This document shows, piece after piece, positions 40,814-51,295 of a stretch of DNA of 64,000 nucleotides. The notes below the pieces were generated by a model. It did no database searches. It was not told where the DNA came from and saw only the letters and a list, made by a program, of their open reading frames with translations. The position numbers and the translations under genes are program-made. The DNA comes from Lycocorax pyrrhopterus obiensis (taxonomy: Eukaryota > Chordata > Aves > Passeriformes > Paradisaeidae): assembly GCA_014706295.1 (NCBI GenBank), contig JACSVZ010000007.1, positions 1,342,543-1,406,542 on the forward strand. The letters are read 5' to 3'. Numbering within the stretch: position 1 is the stretch's first letter; each line of letters begins with the position of its first letter.

Positions 40814-40905
40814 CTGTTCACTGTGGGGCAGCAGCAGGCACAGGGGGTCTGTCCCGATCAGCGGCGCTTCCTGGCACCCCTTGCTCCTTTGGGATCCATA
40901 TCCTA
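40814..40905 (-). other. 5' exon of paralogue 2 with a 13-codon upstream ORF
   Basis: Ends with donor GAACAG|GTCAGT at 40,814/40,813. ATG at 40,899 opens MDPKGARGARKRR and stops at 40,858. Near-identical exons precede the copies at 51.3 and 58.3 kb. The exon 5' end is not defined. Confidence 0.55.
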
Positions 40906-41571
40906 AAGCGGCTCCTCCCAGGGCAGTAACACGAAGGAGAAAGTGCCCAGATCACCAGGAGGTGCCCACTGCTGTCCCACCAGCTCCTCTCCGTGCCCTG
41001 TGCTGGTGTTGGTCCCCAAGGCTCGGTGGAGTCATGGAGGAGTCGGAAATTGCAACTTTGGCTTCGTCAGAGCTCCACTTCTACGGAGTCATTTGTCTTG
41101 ATTTTTTTGGCTGAGGAAGTGGCTTTTACCAGAAGCTCTGCATGGAGAATTTTGCAATTGCCTCATCATTTCTCCCTGGTTAGGAACACTCCTTCCCTAC
41201 AGAATGTCCCATTCTCCGACTGCCTTCCCTCTCCCAACAGGTTTCTACCATTCCTCGTTTCTCTTCCCTGAGGGGTAATTGTCCCTCCAGCAGCAGAGGG
41301 ATTCTGGTGGCACTGGAATGCTGGCAGTGCTGGCAGTGCTGGTGAGGCAGCTGGCATTCTGGGAAGAGCCGCGGGATCATTTCGCATTCTGGGAAGAGAC
41401 CCGGGATCATTGCCAAAGCCTCCCATAAGCCCAAGGAAGCACAGCTCAGCTGCTTTCTATCCCAATCCCATCCTCATCCCGGCTCCCCTTTCCTGCTGCC
41501 TGTCCCCATCCCATCCTCATCCCTGCTCCCCACCCCGCTCTCCATGCTCACCCCATCCCATCGCATCCCAC
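40906..41571. other. Upstream flank of paralogue 2
   Basis: Candidate promoter flank shared with the copies near 53.3-53.8 and 60.1-60.7 kb and, in part, 50.77-51.10 kb. It includes 'GTCAGAGCTCCACTTC' and a short GCTGGCAGT-type minisatellite near 41,320-41,345. No coding sequence. Confidence 0.6.
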
Positions 41572-41795
41572 AGCTTTCTCGGCCGGCAGCCGCTCCCCGC
41601 TCCGAGCTCGGCCCGTCGGGCTCTGCTGCCCTCCAGTGGAGACATTTGGGATCGCCGGCATCCAGACCCTCTCCTGACACCTCCTGACCCCCTCCGACAC
41701 CCCAGACCACTCCCCGGGTCACATTTCCCCCCCAACAGCCCCGCTCCTGCCCCGCTCCACCCGGGGCCCCCGGCGGTGTCTGCGCTCCTCCTGAC
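41572..41795. repeat. GC-rich dispersed block, copy 3
   Basis: Follows a short degenerate CCCAT run and matches copy 1, with the CTCF-like motif CCACTGGAGGGCAGC intact on the minus strand at 41,626-41,640. Confidence 0.7.
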
Positions 41796-41931
41796 TGTGG
41801 AGTTCTAGGACCCGGGAGGGAGGAGGAAAGCCCAGCTCCTGTGTGCTCCCCTCAGAGCATCCCTCCTGCATGGCCCTGCTCCCTTCTCCTGCAGGATTAC
41901 ACCGCGGGACTGTTCCAAAGGAGTGGCTGAG

Positions 41932-42056
41932 TGTAGTGGTTTAGTTCGAAATCCATTACCTACTTATATCCCTTCTGTGAGATAAGAATTAGGACAAAGC
42001 AAAGCAGGCACAAAACTTTAAAGAATATAAAGAATTTTATTAACAGAACTAAAATG
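41932..42056 (+). mobile_element. Truncated avian LTR fragment at the 3' end of paralogue 3
   Basis: Begins TGTAGTGGTTTAGTTC, a typical start of avian LTRs. Homology to the receptor 3' flanks stops here. On the minus strand it supplies a TAG stop and TTAATAAAAT polyadenylation signal to the receptor at 42.0 kb. No matching far end or target-site duplication seen. Confidence 0.4.
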
Positions 42057-42594
42057 CGTTGTTCTTTGGCTCCACAAAGACCCTCTGGACGCAGTCCCTG
42101 AGGGGACTCCAGCAGTGCCTCCTGCAGCTCCCCACCGAGAAGGAGATGAAGGGTTTGATGGTGCTGTTGATGCAGGTGAGCTGGAGAAGGTGGCAGTGGT
42201 AGCAGAGTTGGTAGTGGGTGGACCTGCACCTCTTGGTGTTGATGGACATTAGCCGGAACAGCCCCATGTGGTAGGAGACCATTGACAGCTGGAAAAGGAA
42301 GTTCGAGTACATAGGGGGCATGACAATGGAGCAGGACACGTCCTCCACCAGGAAGAGCAGGGTGGAGGGGTCCATGAAGGGGAGGAAGAAAAAGTCATCA
42401 AAGGCCTTGTTGAAGATGTAGCCAGTGATGGGTTTCATGTGCTGGAGCCAGAGGACAGCCCCATTCCCCACCACCCCACAGAGGCAGATGAGCAGTGTGA
42501 CACTGTGTATGGCCACATTGGTGACATCTGTCTCACACAGATCGGCTCCTTCGGTGGGTGAGGTGGGAGGTGGGGACACGGAGCTCACCTCCAT
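42049..42594 (-). pseudogene. MRGPRH-like paralogue 3, in-frame loss of TM4-TM6
   Basis: An open frame of 181 residues. The N-terminus and TM1-TM3 are normal in length (D67 = 2.50; KRC at 121-123), but 'CYHCHLLQ' joins directly to 'LTCINSTIKPFIS', so about 120 residues covering TM4, TM5 and TM6 are missing without a frameshift. NPxxY is KPFIS (K147, S151). The last residues and stop codon come from inserted LTR-like DNA. A receptor fold is not possible; it could be expressed as a four-helix fragment but is most likely a pseudogene. Confidence 0.82.
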
Positions 42595-43488
42595 GGATGG
42601 ACGCTGGGCAGGCAGTGGGATGTGGCCCCGGCTGTGGTCAGAGTGGATGGGCAGTCAGTGCTTGGAGAATCCAGGGATGGAGCAAGCGGCTCCTCAGCAG
42701 CTCCCTGCAGCGGGAAGGATTCGGTGGAGAGAAGTGAGATGTGCAGGGGAGGAGGGCGGTGGAAATGGTGGGGTGGGAGAGGGAGGTGGGAGGGTTGGGC
42801 TGTTTGGCAGGGGATTGATAAAGAACACAGAGAATAAACATTTTTTGCTCCCCTGCAGTTGCTGAAAGCCTAAGTGGCCAAAAAGATAAAACTATGTAAA
42901 ACTGTGGACACAGGATGATAAACGCGGCTGCAGGCAGTGCAGAAACAGATCAGGAGGCCTGCAGTGGTTCTGGGGCAAGTTCTGTAACAAGAAGCAACAG
43001 CGCATGGCCAAAGGAACAGTTCAAGGCAAGGTCACCTCTAATATGGCAGCACTCAGTGAATACGAGCACCAGAGACCCCTCTTGATGAACCTCCAGGATC
43101 ATGAAAGGACTTCCAGGAGGAGGTGGATGCATGGAAATGAGTCCAAGGAAAGTGATGTTTATGTATTGGATAACAAACATGTTTTAATGACTATGTGTGG
43201 TTATAATGGATAAAAACTCCTGCCATAAAGTCTCACCACATTCAGAAACAGGGAGAGATCCTCCTGTGTGTCCTGTGCAGGTAAAGAATTCCTGCTTGCT
43301 AATGCTTTCCAGTGTGTAGGAAAGTTCATTCTGGCTGCTTTTGGTATCAATGAGCAGAAGGGAAGCTCAGGGCCGAGGAGGGAGGATCAGGGGAGGGCAC
43401 TGAGGTCACCGGGAGAGGGTGGCAGGAACAGAGCAGCTGCAGGAGGAGAGGAAGGTGGGGCAGGGAGGAAGGAGAACATTCCACTGAC

Positions 43489-43580
43489 CTGTTCACTGTG
43501 GGGCAGCAGCAGGCACAGGGGGTCTGTCCTGATCAGCAGCGCTTCCTGGTATCTCCTTCTCCTTTTGGGATCCATATCCT
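43489..43580 (-). other. 5' exon of paralogue 3, open in frame
   Basis: Donor GAACAG|GTCAGT at 43,489/43,488. From ATG 43,575 it encodes 29 codons to the donor in phase 0; with the acceptor at 42,603 it continues through CGT CCA TCC into the receptor ATG, a possible 32-residue N-terminal extension. The intron (42,604-43,488) holds about 540 bases more than the intron of paralogue 2. Confidence 0.5.
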
Positions 43581-43598
43581 AAAGCGGCTGCTCCCAGG

Positions 43599-45862
43599 TG
43601 TCCCGAACGAGTGTGCTTGAGATTGCTCCAAAAATCACCAGCAAGGGTATGAGCAACAGTCAGATTTAGGATTAAACTACAAAGCACAACAGATTCATTG
43701 GCAAGATTCACTCTGCTTACAAAGGGCAACTGAGGCACAACAGGGAAAGCAAGCAACAACAAAACCAAACAAAATCCAGGCAATCAAACCAGAAATGAAT
43801 TGAAACTGCCTGGGGGTGTGTGTGTGTGTGTGTCTGTGTGTAAAGGCAGTGTAAACAATGATGGAAAGGAATGCGGCCTAAAGCTTAACAGCACTTAAAC
43901 TTAACAGTGCTTTACGCTAACTTATTCCTTAATTTATATCTTAACCGTAACAATCTACAGAGAAATAACACTTAACAGCACTTATAACTAAATTATAACT
44001 CTCACTGAACTTCCAGACTTGCTATAGCACGTGTGCAGAGGGTGTGCACGCAGACAAATTGTCAGTGCAAGGTAAGGTACCTGTGGAGAAATTCCCCTCC
44101 GAGGTCAGTGAAAATCCTCACTTGGGATGCGTTTGCATCTCCCGACGGGCGAAGGATCGCGCCTCGAGGAGTGAGGGTGTGGGCCCAGGACACGCTGCGG
44201 CTCGGCGATCCCCCAGCTGTAGCAAAGCCGAGGCTCTGCTGGCTCTGGGAGGCGTCCCCCTCAGAGGACACTGCTGGTGGCAGCCGCTGCAGCCCAGGAG
44301 AGCTCAGCGGGCCCCGCTCTGGGCGCTGCTCACAGGGGAACCATCGCCCCCGCCCTGCGCCCCGGGAGCCGCCAGCGCCCCGTGCCCGCCGTGCCCGGAG
44401 CTGCCCCGCCGGGGAAAGGGCGCGCAGAGCGGGCAGAGAGCGGGGATCGGGCTTGCTGCTCCTTTTCCCTTTGTTACTTGTGGCTGCCGCTGCTGCGGTT
44501 TGTTCGCCTTGTTACACACACACACGCCAGTGAAGGACTGCGATTCCTTGTCCCGTGCCTTTGCCTGAAAGCCCCTTCATTTCAAAGTGATAATAATTTG
44601 GAGGGAAGGGGGTCACATTCTCCATTCCAAGGGAGATTCCCGCCTTCCTCGGCAGACACCTGTCTTTCAAACCAAGACAGCTCCTTCTGCACTTGCCTTG
44701 GGAGACACTCCCTGGCTGAGTTGTTCTTTCCTGGACAAGAGGTTGTACCTCGGAAAGTTTCTCCTTTCCAATGGACAGGAAAATGGGAGACTGGGAGAGA
44801 AAAATCCTCCCAGATGTGGGAGTTGCTCTGCTCTGTTAATGATTAACAACGCTGTTAAGAAATGCTTTTTAAGATGTTTCACCTCACCTGTGTCTCCAAA
44901 GCCTGACTCAGCACCCATGGCTTTCACTCTCACTTCCCATTCCAGAACCAGTGGAACGCTGGTTTCCCCTGGATCTCTCCCAGGAGGGATGAGGAGCCCT
45001 TGGCACTGTCAACATCATCCCAACCACGGCAGGCAGCAGCCTTAGGAAGGGCTCTGGTATGAGACAGGTACCTGCCCTCCTCAGCCAAGCCAGAGGCTTT
45101 AGAGTGGGAAAAAACAAGGAAATGAGCCATTTTGGACACTGTTCACCAGGGACAGGCTCTGCAGCAAAGCCCAGATATTATTCATTCACCAAATTCTGGG
45201 GTCAGAGTTACCACGCTGGAATGAAACCAAAGAAATAAATGCCAATTTAATTTAGGGGTAGTACCCATACGACAAAGATCAGCACAGCCTGGATTGGGGC
45301 TGAAGCTGCTGTGCAGAGTCGCTGTTCAGCTCCTCCTGAGGGTGGCCAGGTTCAGCATGGAGGTGCTGAAGGGCTTCCTTGGCCATTGATGCTGGGGAAG
45401 CAGAGGACGGGCCCATTCTGCAGGACAGCAGCATAACCCCCTAATTTCTGTGCCATTCAGTGGTCCAAGCTCCTGGTGATGTCAATTTCCATATTTCAAG
45501 GTGGTTTTGGTCCCAGGCACAAGAGTTCAGTGGAGTTCACCTTTGACCCTGCACTTTACTCAGAATGATTTAATTCTGGAATTAAGGAATGTGACAAATT
45601 CCCACTTAAGGAGGAAGGGAATGTTGCTGTCCCTCCCCAGCTCTGCAGCCCTACCTGGTGTCTCTTGCCATCAGCCGGGAATGCAGGGCCGGCTCTGCCG
45701 GACAGAAGGGGAAGGATGCTCCGTGCCATCCCAACCCCTCTCCTGCCATCCAGAGGCACCAGCCCCGCAGGGATTTGGGGAATCACCACTGCCCTGTGCT
45801 GGGTGTGTCCCTAGGGCTGAACCTGTCCCACCCTCTCCGGGAAAGAGAACCCTCAAAACACC
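43599..45862. repeat. 2.3 kb inter-receptor module, copy 1
   Basis: Starts TGTCCCGAACGAG exactly where promoter homology to paralogue 2 ends. It contains a (TG)n at ~43,815-43,838, AT-rich CTTAACAG repeats (43,880-43,995), a CpG-rich core (44,033-44,580) and a 1.3 kb tail. Copies at 48.1 and 55.6 kb; a diverged one at 61.87-63.2 kb. Probably an old ERV-like or duplicated segment; no gag/pol motif found. Confidence 0.7.
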
Positions 45863-46218
45863 ATGGAACTCATGTGCTGAGCCAAAGGAGAAGGAGTTTA
45901 TTCCCTGGGGCCCAGGCAATGAGGGTCATTCCATGGGGAATAGAGCCAGGGAACAGGACTGAGCCCGGCTACACTGCTTGGAGCCACATGGAGCCAAGAG
46001 GGAGGAGGAAATCCATGCTCCAGTGTGCTCCCTGCAGAGCATCCCTCACACATGGCCCGTGGCACTGCCCCTGCTCCCTTCTCCTGCAGGAATACAGCGC
46101 GGGGGGGGGAGGGGAGGGGGGCATGATCCTGTGGATATTTATTAATCCGGTGGCTCAAGAAAACCCTCAGCCACTGTCCTGGGGTCCTTCAGCAGCACAG
46201 GGGAAGGGATCAACAGGC

Positions 46219-47136
46219 TCAGACCGCTGTGTCCCTCTTGGTATCTTTGCTGCAGGCAGTTTTGTCTGTCTGCTCCTCAAAGACCCTCTGGAGGGAGAGC
46301 CAGAGGGACCCCAAGGAGCAGGGGCTCCAGCACCTCCCTGCCAAGAAGTAGATGAAGGGTTTGATGGTGCTGGTGATGCAGGCGAGCAGGAAAACAACGT
46401 GGGAGGATACAATGATGTAACCGAGCTGCTGCAGGATATTCCAGAGGTTGAGGAGTAGAATGAAGAGCACAATGAGGAAGATAACGATGTCGCGCCGCTT
46501 GGGTTGCTCCTGCTGGGAGCCAAGCTTGGCTTTAACGATGTCGATTGTGCGGGTAATGAGCATGGGTGCAGCAATGAGGAGCAGGATGATGGCAGACACG
46601 GAGATGAAACCAGTCCGGCAGTGCTCCTGCTCGTGTGATGGGCACAGCAATGTCACTGTGGGAATGGCAGTGATGACAGCAAAGAAGGACCAGTATTGGA
46701 CACTTTCAACCACCCGCAAGACACGCAGGGAAGGCTGGCACCAGCAGAGCCTGCAGAGCTTTCTCATGTTGGTAATCGCACCAATGCGCGTCAGCCGGAA
46801 CAGCCCCCAGTAGTAGGAGACCACGGACAGCTGGAGAAGGAAGCTCACGTACACAGGGGGCATGATAGGAGAGCAGGACACGTCCTCCACCAGGAAGAGC
46901 AGGGCGGAGGGGAGCGCGAGGAGGAGGAAGATGAAGTCGGCAACAGCCAGGTGAAAGATGCGGGCGACGGGGCCTTGCGGTGTGAGGAGGCAGAGCACAG
47001 CCCCGTTCCCAACCAGCCCACAGAGGCAGATGAGCGGCATGACACCGTGTATGGCCACATCGGTGACATCTGTCTCACACAGATCGGCTCCTTCGGTGGG
47101 TGAGGTGGGAGCTGGGGACACGGAGCTCAGCTCCAT
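46219..47136 (-). CDS. MRGPRH-like paralogue 4, activation motifs lost
   Basis: 305 residues in an intact frame. TM1 GLVGNGAVL and TM2 LAVADF (D67) are kept, but the E-R-C position reads ITN (121-123), TM4 lacks its usual Trp context, and TM7 is STIKPFIYF with Lys259 in place of Asn 7.49. ECL2 CPSHEQEHC is kept. The stop is followed by AATAAA on the minus strand at 46143-46138. The upstream exon (48116-48030) and acceptor (47,145) are as in paralogue 3, again with an in-frame N-terminal extension. It may be a receptor with altered or no G-protein coupling, or a decaying gene whose frame is still open. Confidence 0.82.
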   Translation of the reverse strand: MELSSVSPAPTSPTEGADLCETDVTDVAIHGVMPLICLCGLVGNGAVLCLLTPQGPVARIFHLAVADFIFLLLALPSALLFLVEDVSCSPIMPPVYVSFLLQLSVVSYYWGLFRLTRIGAITNMRKLCRLCWCQPSLRVLRVVESVQYWSFFAVITAIPTVTLLCPSHEQEHCRTGFISVSAIILLLIAAPMLITRTIDIVKAKLGSQQEQPKRRDIVIFLIVLFILLLNLWNILQQLGYIIVSSHVVFLLACITSTIKPFIYFLAGRCWSPCSLGSLWLSLQRVFEEQTDKTACSKDTKRDTAV

Positions 47137-48029
47137 GGATGGACGCTGGGCAGGCGATGGGATGTGGCCCCGGCTGTGGTCAGAGTGGACGGGCAGTCAG
47201 TGCTTGGAGAATCCAGGGATGGAGCAAGCGGCTCCTCAGCAGCTCCCTGCAGCGGGAAGGATTCGGTGGAGAGAAGTGAGATGTGCAGGGGAGGAGGGTG
47301 GTAGAAATGGTGGGGTGGGAGAGGGAGGTGGGAGGGTTGGGCTGTTTGGCAGGGGATTGATAAAGAACACAGAGAATAAACATTTTTTGCTCCCCTGCAG
47401 TTGCTGAAAGCCTAAGTGGCCAAAAAGATAAAACTATGTAAAACTGTGGACACAGGATGATAAACGCGGCTGCAGGCAGTGCAGAAACAGATCAGGAGGC
47501 CTGCAGTGGTTCTGGGCAAGTTCTGTAACAAGAAGCAACAGCGCATGGCCAAAGGAACAGTTCAAGGCAAGGTCACCTTTAATATGGCAGCACTCAGTGA
47601 ATACGAGCACCAGAGACCCCTCTTGATGAACCTCCAGGATCATGAAAGGACTTCCAGGAGGAGGTGGATGCATGGAAATGAGTCCAAGGAAAGTGATGTT
47701 TATGTATTGGATAACAAACATGTTTTAATGACTATGTGTGGTTATAATGGATAAAAACTCCTGCCATAAAGTCTCACCACATTCAGAAACAGGGAGAGAT
47801 CCTCCTGTGTGTCCTGTGCAGGTAAAGAATTCCTGCTTGCTAATGCTTTCCAGTGTGTAGGAAAGTTCATTCTGGCTGCTTTTGGTATCAATGAGCAGAA
47901 GGGAAGCTCAGGGCCGAGGAGGGAGGATCAGGGGAGGGCACTGAGGTCAGCGGGAGAGGGTGGCAGGAACAGAGCAGCTGCAGGAGGAGAGGAAGGTGGG
48001 GCAGGGAGGAAGGAGAACATTCCACTGAC

Positions 48030-48121
48030 CTGTTCACTGTGGGGCAGCAGCAGGCACAGGGGGTCTGTCCTGATCAGTGGCACTTCCTGGTATCTCCTTC
48101 TCCTTTTGGGATCCATATCCT
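48030..48121 (-). other. 5' exon of paralogue 4, open in frame
   Basis: Same structure as the exon at 43.5 kb: ATG 48,116, 29 codons in phase 0 to CAG|GTCAGT at 48,030/48,029, then CGTCCATCC and the receptor ATG. Two residues differ from the 43.5 kb copy. Confidence 0.5.
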
Positions 48122-48139
48122 AAAGCGGCTGCTCCCAGG

Positions 48140-50772
48140 TGTCCCGAACGAGTGCGCTTCAGATTGCTCCAAAAATCACCAGCAAGGGTATGAGCAACAG
48201 TCAGATTTAGGATTAAACTACAAAGCACAACAGATTCATTGGCAAGATTCACCCTGCTTACAAAGGGCAACTGAGGCACAACAGGGAAAGCAAGCAACAA
48301 CAAAACCAAACAAAATCCAGGCAATCAAACCAGAAATGAATTGAAACTGCCTGGGGGTGTGTGTGTGTGTGTCTCTGTGTGTAAAGGCAGTGTAAACAAT
48401 GATGGAAAGGAATGCGGCCTAAAGCTTAACAGCACTTAAACTTAACAGTGCTTTACCTTAACTTATACCTTAATTTATATCTTAACTGTAACAATCTACA
48501 GAGAAATAACACTTAACAGCACTTATAACTAAATTATAGCTCAAACTGAACTTCCAGACTTGCTATAGCACGTGTGCAGAGGGTGTGCACGCAGACAAAT
48601 TGTCAGTGCAAGGTAAGGTACCTGTGGAGAAATTCCCCTCCGAGGTCAGTGAAAATCCTCACTTGGGATGCGTTTGCATCTCCCGACGGGCGAAGGATCG
48701 CGCCTCGAGGAGTGAGGGTGTGGGCCCAGGACACGCTGCGGCTCGGCGATCCCCCAGCTGTAGCAAAGCCGAGGCTCTGCTGGCTCTGGGAGGCGTCCCC
48801 CTCAGAGGACACTGCTGGTGGCAGCCGCTGCAGCCCAGGAGAGCTCAGCGGGCCCCGCTCTGGGCGCTGCTCACAGGGGAACCATCGCCCCCGCCCTGCG
48901 CCCCGGGAGCCGCCAGCGCCCCGTGCCCGCCGTGCCCGGAGCTGCCCCGCCGGGGAAAGGGCGCGCAGAGCGGGCAGAGAGCGGGGATCGGGCTTGCTGC
49001 TCCTTTTCCCTTTGTTACTTGTGGCTGCCGCTGCTGCGGTTTGTTCGCCTTGTTACACACACACACGCCAGTGAAGGACTGCGATTCCTTGTCCCGTGCC
49101 TTTGCCTGAAAGCCCCTTTGTGCCGGAGCTCGCAGCCTTCTGAGTTACAGATTATGATTTTTCTTTTTTATAGCAGAGCTCGAGCAGCACACACCAACCA
49201 GGAACAACCACCCTCACCGTGGCTCCTCCCAGGGTCTGATTTATAGGGCTTCTGCCCGCCCTACAGCTACAGCCGTTTGTAGGAGGTTAATGAGCACTTT
49301 AGGTTGAGGTGGCCTGAACTCTGTTTGAATAAGAATTGAGTTCAGGTGTTGAGTTTGGTCTTGAGTGCGAGCTTGGCTACTGCATACTTTTAGGGTTTAA
49401 ATACATTATACGACATCCCTTCATTTCAAAGTGATAATAATTCGGAGGGAAGGGGGTCAGACTCTCCATTCCAAGGGAGATTCCCGCCTTCCTTGGCAGA
49501 CACCTGTCTTTCAAAGGAGGACAGCTCCTTTCTACACTTGCCTTGGTAATCACTCCCTGGCTGAGTTGTTCTTTCCTGGACAAGAAGTCGTACCTCGGAA
49601 AGTTTCTCCTTTCCAATGGACAGGAAAATGGGAGACTGGGAGAGAAAAACCCTCCCAGATGTGGGAGTTGCTCTGCTCTGTTAATGATTAACAACTCTGT
49701 TAAGAAATGCTTTTTAAGATGTTTATCCTCACGTGTGTCTCCAAAGCCTGAATCACCCCCCACGGCCTTCACTCTCACCTCCTATTCCAGAAGCAGTGGA
49801 ACGTTGGTTTCCCCTGGATTTGAGGCCGTGGGAAAAGGAGGGACAACTTCCCCCCGAAGTGAGAGATGTGGCTGCTGCCCAGGTCTCTCCCAGGAGGGAT
49901 GAGGAGCCCTTGGCACTGTCAACATCATCCCAACCACGGCAGGCAGCAGCCTTAGGAAGGGCTCTGGTATGAGACAGGTACCTGCCCTCCTCAGACAAGC
50001 CAGAGGCTTTAGAGTGGGAAAAAATAAGGAAATGAGCCATTTTGGACAATGTTCACCAGGGACAGGCTCTGCAGCAAAGCCCAGATATTATTTATTCCCC
50101 AAATTCTGGGGTCAGAGTTACCACACTGGAATGAAACCAAAGAAATAAATGCCAATTTAATTTAGGGGTAGTACCAAAATGACAAAGAGCAGCACAGCCT
50201 GGATTGGGGCTGAAGCTGCTGTGCAGAGTCGCTGTTCAGCTCCTCCTGAGGGTGGCCAGGTTCAGCATGGAGGTGCTGAAGAGCTTCCTTGGCCATTGAT
50301 GCTGGGGAAGCAGAGGACGGCCCCATTCTGCAGGACAGCAGCATAACCCCCTAATTTCTGTGCCATTCAGTGGTCCAAGCTCCTGGTGATGTCAATTTCC
50401 ATATTTCAAGGTGGTTTTGGTCCCAGGCACAAGAGTTCAGTGGAGTTCACCTTTGACCCTGCACTTTACTCAGAATGATTTAATTCTGGAATTAAGGAAT
50501 GTGACAAATTCCCACTTAAGGAGGAAGGGAATGTTGCTGTCCCTCCCCAGCTCTGCAGCCCTACCTGGTGTCTCTTGCCATCAGCCAGGAATGCAGGGCC
50601 GGCTCTGCCGGACAGAAGGGGAAGGATGCTCCGTGCCATCCCAACCCCTCTCCTGCCATCCAGAGGCACCAGCCCCGCAGAGATTTGGGGAATCACTGCT
50701 GCCCCGAGCTGGATGTGTCCCCAGGGCTTAATTTGTCCCGCCCTCTCTGGGAAAGAGATCCCTCAAAACACC
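48140..50772. repeat. 2.3 kb inter-receptor module, copy 2 (with LTR insertion)
   Basis: Nearly identical to copy 1; the core 48,574-49,109 translates identically in two overlapping frames. Contains a 297-base LTR absent from the other two copies. It ends where 'ACGTCAGAGCTCCACTTCC' promoter-flank sequence resumes. Confidence 0.7.
49119..49415. mobile_element. Solo LTR inserted in module copy 2
   Basis: 297 bases with TG...CA ends (TGTGCCGG to ATACGACA). Flanked by CCCCTT (49,113-49,118) and TCCCTT (49,416-49,421), a 6-base target-site duplication with one C-to-T change. The empty site CCCCTT is present in the other two module copies. A 6-base duplication suits a betaretrovirus-like (ERVK) element. 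Confidence 0.75.
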
Positions 50773-51295
50773 TACGTCAGAGCTCCACTTCCTCGGAGCT
50801 ATTTATGTTGGGAATTTTTTGCTACAGAGGAAGTGACTTTTGTTAGAAGCCCCAAATGAACAATTGTGCAAATGTCCCATCATTTCCTCCTGGTTAGAAA
50901 CACTCCTTCCCTGCAGAATGTCCCCTTCTCCGACTGCTTTCCCTCTCCCGACGGGTTTCTACCATTCTTCGTTTCTCTTACTTGAGGGGTCACGGTCCCT
51001 CCAGCAGCAGAGGGGTGCTGGTGGTGCTGGTGGCACTGCAATGCTGGCGGTGCTGGTGGTGCTGGAGAGGCAGCTGGCTGCTTGTCAGAAGGAACCATGC
51101 CAGGGGGATTTTTGGGATCACAGCCGTGATGGCCACGATCCCTTTGGGGGAACAGTGTTCTAGAAACCAGAAGGGAGGAGGAAAGCCATGCTCCAATGTG
51201 CTCCCTGCAGAGCATCTCTCCCACAGCGTCCTTGGCACTGCCCCTGCTCCCTTCTCCTGCAGGAATACAGTGCGGGAGGGTGATCTCGTGGATGT

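Noticed and set aside
44033..44568. 166- and 174-codon frames repeated identically in three places
   Set aside because: Two overlapping frames and the opposite strand are all open, as expected from a GC-rich duplicated segment; no domain or start context.
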